Origin: Spodoptera frugiperda | Taxonomy: Eukaryota; Arthropoda; Insecta; Lepidoptera; Noctuidae | Reading direction: 5' to 3' | Assembly (NCBI RefSeq): GCF_023101765.2 | Contig: NC_064226.1 | Coordinates: 7,122,001-7,186,000 of the forward strand | DNA length: 64,000 nucleotides | In this document: piece after piece, positions 36,084 through 46,090 of the stretch | Layout: the number at the start of each line of letters is the position of its first letter | Position numbering within the stretch: the first letter of the stretch is position 1 | The notes under the pieces: model-generated | What the model saw: only the letters and a program-made list of their open reading frames with translations | The model's database searches: none | What the model was told of the DNA's origin: nothing | Made by a program: the position numbers and the translations under genes

Positions 36084-36317
36084 CAAAGACGATCAGCCAG
36101 ATGTCGGAAAGTATCTTATAAAAGAAGGTTTTGTGAATACAGACATTTACAACAATGTGTAACAATAACATTTGTGTTTAAACAAATTATAACAGTGGTT
36201 GTAGAGTATGTTACATGCTGTTATAAATGTTACACAATGTTGTATAACGTTATATAACTGCTGTGTGGGAGCACCTTAACGTTATATAACCGCTGTGTGG
36301 GAGCACCTTTATATAAC

Positions 36318-38151
36318 GTAGCTGATAAGCGCTGCCCTCCGAGGCCAGAGGCACCTACAGCTGATAAGCGCTGCCCTCCGAGGCCAGAGGCACCTACAGC
36401 TGATAAGCGCTGCCCTCCGAGGCCATAGGCTTGGGAGGATACCTACAGCTGATAAGCGCTGCCCTCCGAGGCCAGAGGCACCTATAGCTAGCTGATAAGC
36501 GCTGCCCTCCGAGGCCATAGGCACCTATAGCTGATAAACGCTATCTTCCCGAGGCCATAGGCACCTATAGCTGATAAACGCTATCTTCCCGAGGCCATAG
36601 GCACCTATAGCTGATAAGCGCTGCCCTCCGAGGCCAGAGGCACCTATAGCTGATAAGCGCTGCCCTCCGAGGCCATAGGCACCTATAGCTGATAAACGCT
36701 GCCCTCCGAGGCCAGAGGCACCTATAGCTAGCTGATAAGCGCTGCCCTCCGAGGCCAGAGGCACCTATAGCTAGCTGATAAGCGCTGCCCTCCGAGGCCA
36801 GAGGCACCTATAGCTGATAAGCGCTGCCCTCCGAGGCCAGAGGCACCTATCCTATAGCTGATAAGCGCTGCCCTCCAGAGGCCAGAGGCACCTATCCTAT
36901 AGCTGATAAGCGCTGCCCTCCGAGCCCAGAGGCACCTATCCTATAGCTGATAAGCGCTAGCGTTTATGCCTCCGAGCCCAGAGGCACCTATAGCTAGCTG
37001 ATAAGCGCTGCCCTCCGAGCCCAGAGGCACCTATAGCTGATAAGCGCTGCCCTCCGAGCCCAGAGGCACCTATCCTATAGCTGATAAGCGCTGCCCTCCA
37101 GAGGCCAGAGGCACCTATCCTATAGCTGATAAGCGCTGCCCTCCAGAGCCCAGAGGCACCTATCCTATAGCTGATAAGCGCTGCCCTCCGAGCCCAGAGG
37201 CACCTATCCTATAGCTGATAAGCGCTGCCCTCCAGAGCCCAGAGGCACCTATCCTATAGCTGATAAGCGCTGCCCTCCGAGCCCAGAGGCACCTATCCTA
37301 TAGCTGATAAGCGCTGCCCTCCGAGCCCAGAGGCACCTATCCTATAGCTGATAAGCGCTGCCCTCCGAGCCCAGAGGCACCTATCCTATAGCTGATAAGC
37401 GCTGCCCTCCGAGCCCAGAGGCACCTATAGCTGATAAGCGCTGCCCTCCGAGCCCAGAGGCACCTATAGCTGATAAGCGCTGCCCTCCGAGCCCAGAGGC
37501 ACCTATAGCTGATAAGCGCTGCCCTCCGAGCCCAGAGGCACCTATAGCTGATAAGCGCTGCCCTCCGAGCCCAGAGGCACCTATAGCTGATAAGCGCTGC
37601 CCTCCGAGCCCAGAGGCACCTATAGCTGATAAGCGCTGCCCTCCGAGCCCAGAGGCACCTATAGCTGATAAGCGCTGCCCTCCGAGCCCAGAGGCACCTA
37701 TAGCTGATAAGCGCTGCCCTCCGAGCCCAGAGGCACCTATAGCTGATAAGCGCTGCCCTCCGAGCCCAGAGGCACCTATAGCTGATAAGCGCTGCCCTCC
37801 GAGCCCAGAGGCACCTATAGCTGATAAGCGCTGCCCTCCGAGCCCAGAGGCACCTATAGCTGATAAGCGCTGCCCTCCGAGGCCAGAGGCACCTATAGCT
37901 GATAAGCGCTGCCCTCCGAGCCCAGAGGCACCTATAGCTGATAAGCGCTGCCCTCAGAGCCCAGAGGCACCTATAGCTGATAAGCGCTGCCCTCCGAGCC
38001 CAGAGGCACCTATAGCTGATAAGCGCTGCCCTCCGAGCCCAGAGGCACCTCTAGCTGATAAGCTCTGCCCTCCGAGGCCAGAGGCACCTATAGCTAGCTG
38101 ATAAGCTCTGCCCTCCGAGCCCAGAGGCACCTATAGCTGATAAGCGCTGCA
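36318..38151 (+). repeat. Minisatellite array B (39/44-bp units)
   Basis: About 45 tandem copies. The basic 39-bp unit contains AGCTGATAAGCGCTGCCCTC followed by CGAG(G/C)CCAGAGGCACCTAT. A 44-bp variant has an extra CCTAT, and a few units carry AGCTAGCTGATAAG. Copies at 37420-38060 are almost identical, implying recent homogenisation; those at 36320-36800 are more diverse. In one plus frame the 39-bp unit reads PIADKRCPPSPEA without stops, but it offers no start codon and the 44-bp variant introduces TAG. I therefore call it non-coding satellite. It is inverted relative to array A. Confidence 0.95.
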
Positions 38152-38322
38152 GATTATAGGCAGACGCCTAGTAATTTAAATGAAACTAGTTGATACGCTT
38201 ATTTATAGTAGTTTATTTCCACAAAACGGCACGGATTGACTTCGAAGACAAACATGGAAGGCATTCAAGCGCCGATTTCGACACAGACACCATGGCTTGT
38301 CCGCGCGAAATCTCGGGTACGA

Positions 38323-38496
38323 CTAGCAAATCTTCGTGCAGCAAGTGTAGATAGTGATGCATGGGCAACAGCAACCGCCGCAGCAACCGCCGCAGCAACC
38401 ACCACAAGGTCCGCAACACCTACGGACAAAAATATCGGAATTACAAACAAGCCTCACTGAAGATCCGTATTTTAACCATACGAAATTTACTTACAT
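38323..38496 (-). CDS. Cys-Gly repeat protein with split start codon (8)
   Basis: Exon 1 ends GAAAAT (38495) before GTAAGT. After a 75-bp intron ending in TTTTTGTCCGTAG, exon 2 starts G TGT TGC at 38419. The start codon is AT|G, and the product is 32 residues with 14 Cys: MCCGPCGGCCGGCC and onward, ending CITIYTCCTKIC. The tail matches gene 7 (ITIHTRCTKIC) at nearly every position, and exon 2 begins at the homologous base. Without the split start there is no ATG in this frame. The opposite orientation places genes 7 and 8 as arms of an inverted duplication around the minisatellites. Presumed Mst(3)CGP-like sperm structural peptide. Confidence 0.7.
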
Positions 38497-38994
38497 TTTC
38501 TATTGATTGTAAAGAGTACTTTATAGGGCCTAAAACAGGTCAAAATGGACCGGCAAAGTTGTGGAAAGGAACTAGTTTTTTAAAAGTTTTTGGAATAATT
38601 AAAGTTTTTTTGGGACTTTTTATTATTGTGTGAATCACGCAAACGATTTGATTGTACTACCCATGTCAACCAGCTTACTTCTACAGAACACCTCGGATTG
38701 TGTTTGAATGAAGAATATGGTTTAAAGAATCAATAGAGTTTTTATGTTTGCATCTAAATATGATAGCCAGTATTTCTAATAAGCAGTATTTTTTATTGAC
38801 AAAAAGTTCGTATATGTATGGTTTTGTAATTTTGTAATCAAGTTGGTCGAGGGCGGATTTTCCAATAATCTTCATTTAACAAAATAAACAAGTATGGACT
38901 AATATTTCACATTTTTCATAATTATTTTTCAGTAGATTATAAACTAAATGAAAATATTTAAAAATATAACTGAAACACGAAGAAACTTAGAAAA

Positions 38995-39759
38995 ATGAAG
39001 CACAATTTTTGTGGTACCGACAATTTAAATAAATGTCCTGTTAAGTGCGTGGAGTTTGATGGTGAAACTTCGTGTTTTGTATTAGGCGAAGTACCACCAG
39101 CTCCAGACAATCCCAGGAACCTTAATATATTTTTTCCATGTTGCTTAAAAGAGCGGTTAGCTGCCAAAACAACAAGCTATAATACATCAAATAAGAAACA
39201 AAAAGAGCATGCCTCTACATCAAATAAAATGCAAAATCAAAACATGAAAGTTGTAAATGCTATGCAATGCTCGTCTCTTTCGAAATTGCTGAATAGCGCA
39301 AATCAAAATTGTATCCTTTATGTTTTTGATAAAAGTGGATTTAAACAAAATATTGCTTTTACCAAAGCGAATATAGAATGTTCAGATTCAAGCAGAGTGG
39401 ACAATTTGCTTGAATCTAGACATTCTACACATAATACCGAAAATAAATGGGGAAATTTCCCAGGTAAGACAATAAAGTACCCAAATCAAAATCAAGGAAA
39501 ATCTCTCCGTCCATGTAAAAGTCGGGAGTTGAGGGGTGGTATTCTTTCTACCGATTGTTTTTGCCTTCGAAGAAATGGATTACAGTACGACTGTCGTAGA
39601 ACTGGATGTCAGAATAGTCCACTGTGTTCCGCTCTCCCAGGACCACTCTGTGACCCAGCACGAGTGGCATGTCAAACGCATTGTGCCAATCCACACGCCG
39701 AAGAGTTGAGCAGTATTTGCAAGCTACGCGGTGGTAATAGAAATTGGTGGAATAACTAA
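38995..39759 (+). CDS. RNGLQ-module protein (long form, 10a)
   Basis: A single uninterrupted frame of 254 residues with a good start context (GAAAAATGAAG). The N-terminal 170 residues are polar, rich in Asn, Lys and Ser. The C-terminal part holds SRELRGGILSTDCFCLRR, then RNGLQYDCRRTGC, and a Cys-rich end (PGPLCDPARVACQTHC). The segment SRELRGGI..C.C with RNGLQ.DCRRTGC is repeated in the gene at 40803-41924, so the two are tandem paralogues about 1 kb apart. A shorter related RNGLQDC occurs in gene 9 between them. No known domain, signal peptide or membrane segment. Function unknown. Confidence 0.75.
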   Translation: MKHNFCGTDNLNKCPVKCVEFDGETSCFVLGEVPPAPDNPRNLNIFFPCCLKERLAAKTTSYNTSNKKQKEHASTSNKMQNQNMKVVNAMQCSSLSKLLNSANQNCILYVFDKSGFKQNIAFTKANIECSDSSRVDNLLESRHSTHNTENKWGNFPGKTIKYPNQNQGKSLRPCKSRELRGGILSTDCFCLRRNGLQYDCRRTGCQNSPLCSALPGPLCDPARVACQTHCANPHAEELSSICKLRGGNRNWWNN

Positions 39760-40206
39760 AGTTAAGTTAAAAACTTAAGGAATCAATGTACATTTCGAAT
39801 GATCTCAAGGAGGGTAGCAATTACTCAGACTGCTGTTTTGTGTGCACTGAACGAACACGTTGGTACTAGAATCTACTCAATATGAATTGACTCTTCAAGA
39901 AGTCTGCACGCAACCATGAGGACTTTTTCACAAATTTAGAAATTGGTACTGGTATGAACAGAATATTCAAAAAATTTAAAAAAATCGAAAGACAGACAAA
40001 AGAAAAATATATTGACAGACGAATTTTTTACTTCGCCTAGTTTAGATGTAAATTTTATAATAAAAATTTTGTAAATTTTAATAAAACAAAAAGCCAAAAT
40101 TCTTGTACTAATTTAATGAACTACTAATTATTACAAACTTAAAATACTAAAAATATATAAAAACCCTCCTCCCCGTTGTGCTGTAGGAGAATTATAATCT
40201 TTCAAA

Positions 40207-40625
40207 ATGTAAGTACTTTCATTAAAAGGCCTATCTTACTTGAATCCTTATTCAAGTTTGATTCATGACTGTTTTTGTTAAAGGTGTTCTCCGTGTGGCC
40301 CTATGGTTTGCTACAAATATGAAGACTGTGGTCCTCCGGTAAGTTAGAATGTAAAGAAATTAAATGTCTAATAAGTATTGGTGATAAGAGATCTAATAGC
40401 CATGTCGATGTTCAGCTGCAGTGTCTACCGCGATCTGCGTTCAAGCGTAATGGACTGCAAGATTGCCAGTTCTTCCAGCAGGGCTCAATACGGTACCTGT
40501 GCCGGGCAGACTGCTGCTGCCCCAAGCCGTGTCCGCCATGCTGTCCGCCGTGTGTGCGACGCCCACCACCCGGCAAGACCTACGTCACACGCTTCAGTGA
40601 CTTCGACCTAATATCGCAGTGGTAG
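40207..40625 (+). CDS. Cys/Pro-rich small protein with split start codon (9)
   Basis: Exon 1 ends CAAAAT (40208) before GTAAGT. Exon 2 begins G TGT TCT CCG after TTTTTGTTAAAG (about 40285) and ends CCTCCG|GTAAGT (40338). Exon 3 runs from 40416 to the stop at 40625. The initiator is thus AT|G, and the product about 88 residues: MCSPCGPMVC, then CLPRSAFKRNGLQDCQFF, a CCCPKPCPPCCPPC core and the end TRFSDFDLISQW. My base count across exon 2 is uncertain by one, so the exon 2/3 frame needs checking. Exon 3 itself is clearly coding in this frame. It shares RNGLQ with the flanking genes and MCSP with gene 6. Confidence 0.6.
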
Positions 40626-40802
40626 TGCTAGAAGGCTTTTCTGCGTCGTCGTCCTCCTCGTCGTCCTCTTGTCTCACAAGTTTCGGTAAATTACTATTCA
40701 ATCACTCACGGCGGACAGACAGTTTTAATGGTCTAGTAGAGTTACGAATTACTATTCTCTTTTCAGAAAGGCAAACCTTTGAATGATGGTCCTGGCCAGC
40801 AA

Positions 40803-41924
40803 ATGGTGGAGGGCGGCGGGCAAAAAAAAAGTGAAACGGAAAATCAGTTGAAGCGAACCAAAAGTCGTGAGTTGCGTGGTGGCATCATGTACTACAGTTG
40901 TCATTGTATCAAGCGTAATGGGCTCCAACACGACTGTCGCCGCACTGGATGTGGCGGCGAGCCCGCGTGTCTTGTCTTGCCCGACCCATTGTGTGCGCCT
41001 AGCCAGTTGGCTCGTGCTCGTGGCCTCGCCGACCCTGGTGTCCTCGCAGCCCACACTAACCCTCAAGGCAGTAGTGGCGGCTCAGGTGGACCGACAACTT
41101 CCAGTTCCCGTGGAAAACGTTTTATTGTCTGCGAATTAAAGGGTATCATTCCCGATGCAGGTGTGGATAGAAACGACGGGAAATGCTGTAAGTGCCCAAA
41201 CAAATTTATACCTACACAAGCCCCTGTAGGTAGTGGAATGAATCCTCGTACATGCATATGTCCCGGTGGCGCATCTGCAGCACCTAAACAACAAATGCAA
41301 ACCCCTTCAGCTGGAGTGAAACCGTATGCATGCATTTGTCCCGGAGGCGGTATAGTTAAACCTTTACCAAATCCCCCAAATACTCCAATCACATCTTCAT
41401 GTCCTTGCAAATGTAAATCTGGTTCTAGTTCACAAAAAATGCAGTCGATTTGTGACTTAGATGAAAAAACACTCAACCAAATATTAGAAAGGTTTGAATC
41501 TAAAGAATTGAAATTAGACGATAAAAAGGTAGCAGGATTTAGTGGTCGACAAAACAAAGTCGCTAAACCTGCTGCTAAAGAAGAGTGTACTAGACCTGGG
41601 TGTGTACACTGGAAACCACCGCCGCCCTGCGTGTGGGACCTTCCGTGTAAAGCTGACTGTTTCGAAACTCATGCATCAGCGCAGCCTGGTCGCAATCCAC
41701 TCGCGAGGGGCGGCGGTGGCTTTACTTGTGTGAGAGAATCTAATGATGGACGAGAGTTGGTGTCACAAGGCACACAGAAACAACAACTCCACAATACGAC
41801 TATAATGAAAATCTTGACACCCGAATGTTGTACAGGTTGCTCTGCGCCAAGAGACGGAGGCGGCATGGCGAGTGGGGGCGCGGCAGCAGCTGGCTTGCCT
41901 ATGTTGGTGATGAAGCTCTGCTGA
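40803..41924 (+). CDS. RNGLQ-module protein (Cys-rich form, 10b)
   Basis: One long exon, open from a good acceptor (TTCTCTTTTCAG, ending 40766) to the stop at 41924. The first ATG in frame (40803, CAAATGG) gives 373 residues; a missing 5' coding exon could extend it. Near the N terminus are KSRELRGGIMYYSCHC and RNGLQHDCRRTGC, as in gene 10a. The middle has two copies of a C(I/T)CPGG unit (PRTCICPGGASAAP and PYACICPGGGIVKP) and CPCKCKSG. Then come PGCVHWKPPPPCVWDLPCKA and a Gly/Ala-rich end. It begins only about 180 bp after the gene 9 stop. Unknown function; a Cys-rich structural role is inferred from context. Confidence 0.75.
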   Translation: MVEGGGQKKSETENQLKRTKSRELRGGIMYYSCHCIKRNGLQHDCRRTGCGGEPACLVLPDPLCAPSQLARARGLADPGVLAAHTNPQGSSGGSGGPTTSSSRGKRFIVCELKGIIPDAGVDRNDGKCCKCPNKFIPTQAPVGSGMNPRTCICPGGASAAPKQQMQTPSAGVKPYACICPGGGIVKPLPNPPNTPITSSCPCKCKSGSSSQKMQSICDLDEKTLNQILERFESKELKLDDKKVAGFSGRQNKVAKPAAKEECTRPGCVHWKPPPPCVWDLPCKADCFETHASAQPGRNPLARGGGGFTCVRESNDGRELVSQGTQKQQLHNTTIMKILTPECCTGCSAPRDGGGMASGGAAAAGLPMLVMKLC

Positions 41925-42039
41925 ACGAGTGTTGTCTTATCCTGACTGATTTCCTGAAAGCTTAAGAAAAAGTGCAAAATAATCCGAAGGCATTAATTAA
42001 ATGTTTAATTGTACTTGTTCTTTTATTTGAAGGGAAAAT

Positions 42040-42313
42040 AGTTGGAAATCGTAGTTTAATGACAAACATGGAGACTTGATTTTCATCGCTCTTGCTTCTC
42101 GACAGGCTTCGCCCTCGTTCCTATAGGATAAAAGTAGCTTATGTATTCCAAACCGTCTCCTTGTTCCAAATTTCATCCTGATTGGGTAACACATACAAAC
42201 TCCCGAACTTTCGCATTTACCTATATATTAGCAACTAGCTTTTGCCCGCGACTTCGTTCGCGTGGAATAGTGACTTCCGGCAAATTTTTGGTTTTCACCA
42301 CATAGTTCCCGAT
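42040..42313. mobile_element. Older LINE-like repeat, split by the 3.7-kb element (left part)
   Basis: AGCTTTTGCCCGCGACTTCG and the following sequence is a widespread lepidopteran 3'-tail motif. It breaks at 42313 and resumes at 46000 (ATAGTTCCCGATCTCGCGGG), showing that the element between was inserted into it. Confidence 0.6.
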
Positions 42314-43789
42314 GTCCGTAAGGATTGAGGAGCCACATCAGATTTTTAAAATCTGATTTTACCATTATTTAGCAGCAAGGAAGCTGATTTTGCAGCACGA
42401 ATTCTAGATTTAGCAGCAAGATATATAACTAGATATATTAATGCAAAAGTGGCTCCTCAATCTAAACGTTTAAATTGAGGAGCCACCTATAACTCGTTAA
42501 GTAATAGATGAATATTTTTGAAAATTTTGTATCATTTAGCAGCAATTTTGCATATTACCGTCTACAAATTTCGCTTCTGTGGCGCTAAAATGTAAGAAAA
42601 TACAATACTTTTAGTATGGCTCCTCTATCTAAATTTAACAGGTGAATTTCTACTGGATATGAGCGATCAATTATTATATTCGACATAATGATCATTTAGT
42701 AGGTGTTGTGTTTGTTTTTGCAGTATAGGAATAAAATAGTAAAACAGAGTAAATTTTGTAGATGAACGCATTTTCTTTGGCTCCTCAATCCTGACGTTCT
42801 AATTATATATGTTTGACTGTACCCACCTGATATGACAACGGAATCTAAAGCCAGAGATACTAGCATTTATAGGCCAGTGCAGATACCTCTAATAAAGGTA
42901 AAAAGTAAAAGAAATTTATAGTAGAATGAAACCTATTGGAAATGGAAGAGAATATGCTAAAAATGGAAAAAAATAAAAATTCCACTCCATCCGAGTTCGG
43001 GAAGTGGGGGGGAGGGAGGTTTTAAGAGGAAAAATCGGTTTATCGCAATTTTCGGCGAAACTACAAGTCCTATAAAAAAAAGTTCAATGGCAAAGTTGTA
43101 GGTAATAAAAAGATCTACAACTTTTGTATTTACACTTTTTTTGTATTACCTCAAAATTTTGTGAAAAATTCAAAAAACTACGATTTCGGTTTTTTTTTGT
43201 TATCTTCGACAAAAATATTTATTTTTTACCGAAATTTTGTGAAAACGTGCCTTTATATGTACCAAATACATTGTATTTTTTTGGAATTGAAAAATTAATG
43301 TTTTTACCAATTATAGATTAAAAACCGAAAAATTATCCTAATTTTCAATCGAAAATTCACGCGTCAAAATATCAGATTTTTTATAAAGTTTCGTGGGCTT
43401 TTTGTTCGTTGAAATCTCTACTTTTCGATAGTGTAAAAAAAATAAACGTGGCTATGGAAAATGTTCTGAAAAAACGCAATAAACTAAAAAAACTCGAATC
43501 AAAAAATTTGTTTTTCATCATTATGCACAATTTTGAGCTATTTATTACAATTAACTCATGTAGCGTAAGATTTAATGGTACATTGACAATTAAAAAAAAT
43601 ATATAAATTAAAACATTCTACTATGATTAACAATCAAATAAGTTAATAATGTTTATATTTGATAAGACATCTACAATGTTATAAGAAAAATGTAGAATTT
43701 TGTTTTAATTAAATACGTAGATACTTATATATTCTTATTTGAAGATAATTTATAAACCTTTTTTATTTTTTAAGGTGGCACAAACATCC

Positions 43790-44290
43790 AATCCAATCCA
43801 ATGACCTCTCTCGCCTTAGGTGAGGCGAGAGGGAGTGTCAGACTCTTACTGACTAAAAACTACCCTGTTCCTAGTCCTGCTTTTCGAGCTGGAGCCCCGG
43901 TAAACCCGCTAGGTAGTCCGCAGATCCGGATCAGGCATCAGCCATACTAGACACCATCTGAGGTATTCTGATGGCTCTTTGAGGCGCGCGCGGAACGCGA
44001 TGCGCGGCATGCACGGGTCTAGTTCTGTTCGGGCGGCGAGCTACCCTTGCTCGCCGTCTACAGACCCGTACTTACGGAGGCCAGAGTACTTTGCGCGATC
44101 CCCGACGCCCGGAGTATCTCTCGCGAAGGCTGGGGGGTGAGGAGGTTCGTTCCCTCACGTGCCCCGCCTCCTTCTTTGCTAGCATGACTGCTTCGCAGAA
44201 GGAAGAGACGTCATCCCAGTCTCGCTCGCTCCTCCAGAGACACTCCGGGCGTCGGGAATCGCGCGACGATCTTCAGCCACCGTTCACTAT
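43790..44290 (-). repeat. Dispersed repeat inside the foldback centre
   Basis: CTCTCGCCTTAGGTGAGGCG, CTGACTAAAAAC and GGAGCCCCGGTAAACCCGCT match, inverted, the copies at 49.9, 53.7, 54.5 and 57.8 kb. GGCGGCGAGCTACCCTTGCT recurs inverted at about 55530-55560. Confidence 0.55.
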
Positions 44291-44886
44291 CACCTGTTTT
44301 TTCAGAACATTTTCCATAGTAACGTTTATTTTTTTTTACTCTATCGAAAAGTAGAGATTTCAACGAACAAAATGCCCACCGAACTTTATAAAAAATCTGA
44401 TATTTTGACGCGTGAATTTTCGATTGAAAATTAGGATAATTTTTCGGTATTTAATCAATAATTGGTAAAAAAATTAATTTTTCAATTCCAAAAAAATACA
44501 ATGTATTTGGTACATATAAAGGCACGTTTTCACAAAATTTCGGTAAAAAATAAATATTTTTGTCGAAGATAACAATAAAAAACCGAAATCGTAGTTTTTT
44601 GAATTTTTCACAAAATTTTGAGGTAATACAAAAAAAGTGTAAATACAAAAGTTGTAGATCTTTTTATTACCTACAACTTTGCCATTGAACTTTTTTATAG
44701 GACTTGTAGTTTCGCCGAAAATTGCGATAAACCGATTTTTCCTCTTAAAACCTCCCTCCCCCCACTTCCCGAACTCGGATGGAGTGGAATTTTTATTTTT
44801 TTCCATTTTTAGCGTATTCTCTTCCATTTCTAATAGGTTTCATTCTACTATAAATTTCTTTTGTTTCAAAACCTATCTGCACTGGC

Positions 44887-45452
44887 CTATTAGCAGAAAT
44901 GTCTGCTAAATATATCTGCACAGTTCAGCAATGTATTTAATTTAGATTCTGAAAAAAACAATACTTAACTATTTTCTTGTAAATTCAGCGTGTAGGGTGA
45001 CCACAGTTTGAGGGTATCTACAAATTATTATTTCTCTTACCAACCGACAATAATATTTATTTAACAAAGTGTTCATTAGCAGTGAAGTATTCTCTATCTT
45101 CGGAAGAAGATTTTTCTTCTTCTTCACTATCTTACACCGAAAGATGAGATATTGTGTTACGATGATTACGATTCTAAAATTCGTATAAGCACTGATCAAC
45201 CAATATTCATTCATTCTATAACTTATAGCCACATTGATTGCTAAATAATTAAATCGTAGGTACAATAGATATAACCAGTTATGAAAATATAAATTTAACA
45301 AATTACTTATCTTGGTTTCATTTACGAGTATATGGTCACCCTACACGCTGAATTTACAAGAAAATAGTTAAGTATTGTTTTTTTCAGAATCTAAATTAAA
45401 TACATTGCTGAACTGTGCAGATATATTTAGCAGACATTTCTGCTAAATGCTA
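44887..45452. mobile_element. MITE with about 110-bp inverted ends nested in the right arm
   Basis: TTAGCAGAAATGTCTGCTAA starts the left end and its inverse closes the right. The near-perfect arms extend through GTGTAGGGTGACCA. The homologous point in the left arm of the host element (about 42860-42870) is uninterrupted, giving the empty site. Confidence 0.8.
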
Positions 45453-45999
45453 GTATCTCTGGCTTTAGATTCCGTTGTCATCTCAGGTGGGTACAGTCAA
45501 ACATATATAATTAGAACGTCAGGATTGAGGAGCCAAAGAAAATGCGTTCATCTACAAAATTTACTCTGTTTTACTATTTTATTCCTATACTGCAAAAACA
45601 AACACAACACCTACTAAATGATCATTATGTCGAATATAATAATTGATCGCTCATATCCAGTAGAAATTCACCTGTTAAATTTAGATAGAGGAGCCATACT
45701 AAAAGTATTGTATTTTCTTACATTTTAGCGCCACAGAAGCGAAATTTGTAGACGGTAATATGCAAAATTGCTGCTAAATGATACAAAATTTTCAAAAATA
45801 TTCATCTATTACTTAACGAGTTATAGGTGGCTCCTCAATTTAAACGTTTAGATTGAGGAGCCACTTTTGCATTAATATATCTAGTTATATATCTTGCTGC
45901 TAAATCTAGAATTCGTGCTGCAAAATCAGCTTCCTTGCTGCTAAATAATGGTAAAATCAGATTTTAAAAATCTGATGTGGCTCCTCAATCCTTACGGAC

Positions 46000-46090
46000 A
46001 TAGTTCCCGATCTCGCGGGATCTCTTCAAAAATGAGATGTGGAAGATATTCCAGGGAACTCTTCAAAAATCAACATAATGAGCTCTGCGT
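46000..46090. mobile_element. Older LINE-like repeat (right part)
   Basis: Continues the sequence broken at 42313 (TCTCGCGGGATCTCTTCAAA and following), after the duplicated 12 bp. Confidence 0.55.

Larger units (their letters stand above)
34980..36315. other. Nest of small transposons between the two arrays
   Basis: Besides the Harbinger element (35150-35721) and a MITE (35941-36083), the motif GGTGCTCCCACACAGCAGTT and its inverse recur several times (about 35129-35148, 35840, 35901-35920, 36255-36310). Palindromic GC-rich blocks (ACAAACGCGCGT) occur as well. This is the signature of nested TIR elements. No host gene is seen. Confidence 0.6.
42314..45999. mobile_element. Long inverted-repeat (foldback-like) element with 12-bp TSD
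   Basis: The left arm (42314-43480) and right arm (44294-45999) are inverted copies over more than 1.1 kb, beginning GTCCGTAAGGATTGAGGAGC and ending in the inverse. ATAGTTCCCGAT flanks both sides (42302-42313 and 46000-46011), a 12-bp target duplication. TTGAGGAGCCAC-type subrepeats occur within the arms. I find no transposase. The centre (43481-44293) is AT-rich and holds a separate GC-richer dispersed repeat at about 43790-44290. The right arm also carries a nested MITE absent from the left arm. Reading frames in the arms are mirror images of each other and not genes. Confidence 0.85.

Noticed and set aside
36318..38151. CRISPR-like regularly spaced repeats
   Set aside because: Units are directly adjacent with no unique spacers, and the DNA is clearly eukaryotic. 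It is a minisatellite.
40378..40611. 77-codon frame over gene 9 exon 3
   Set aside because: It lacks the Cys/Pro pattern and overlaps a clearly coding Cys-rich frame ending FSDFDLISQW.
43124..44827. Mirror-image frames (MYLHFFCITSKFCEK...)
   Set aside because: They occur once in each arm of the inverted-repeat element, are AT-driven and match no protein.
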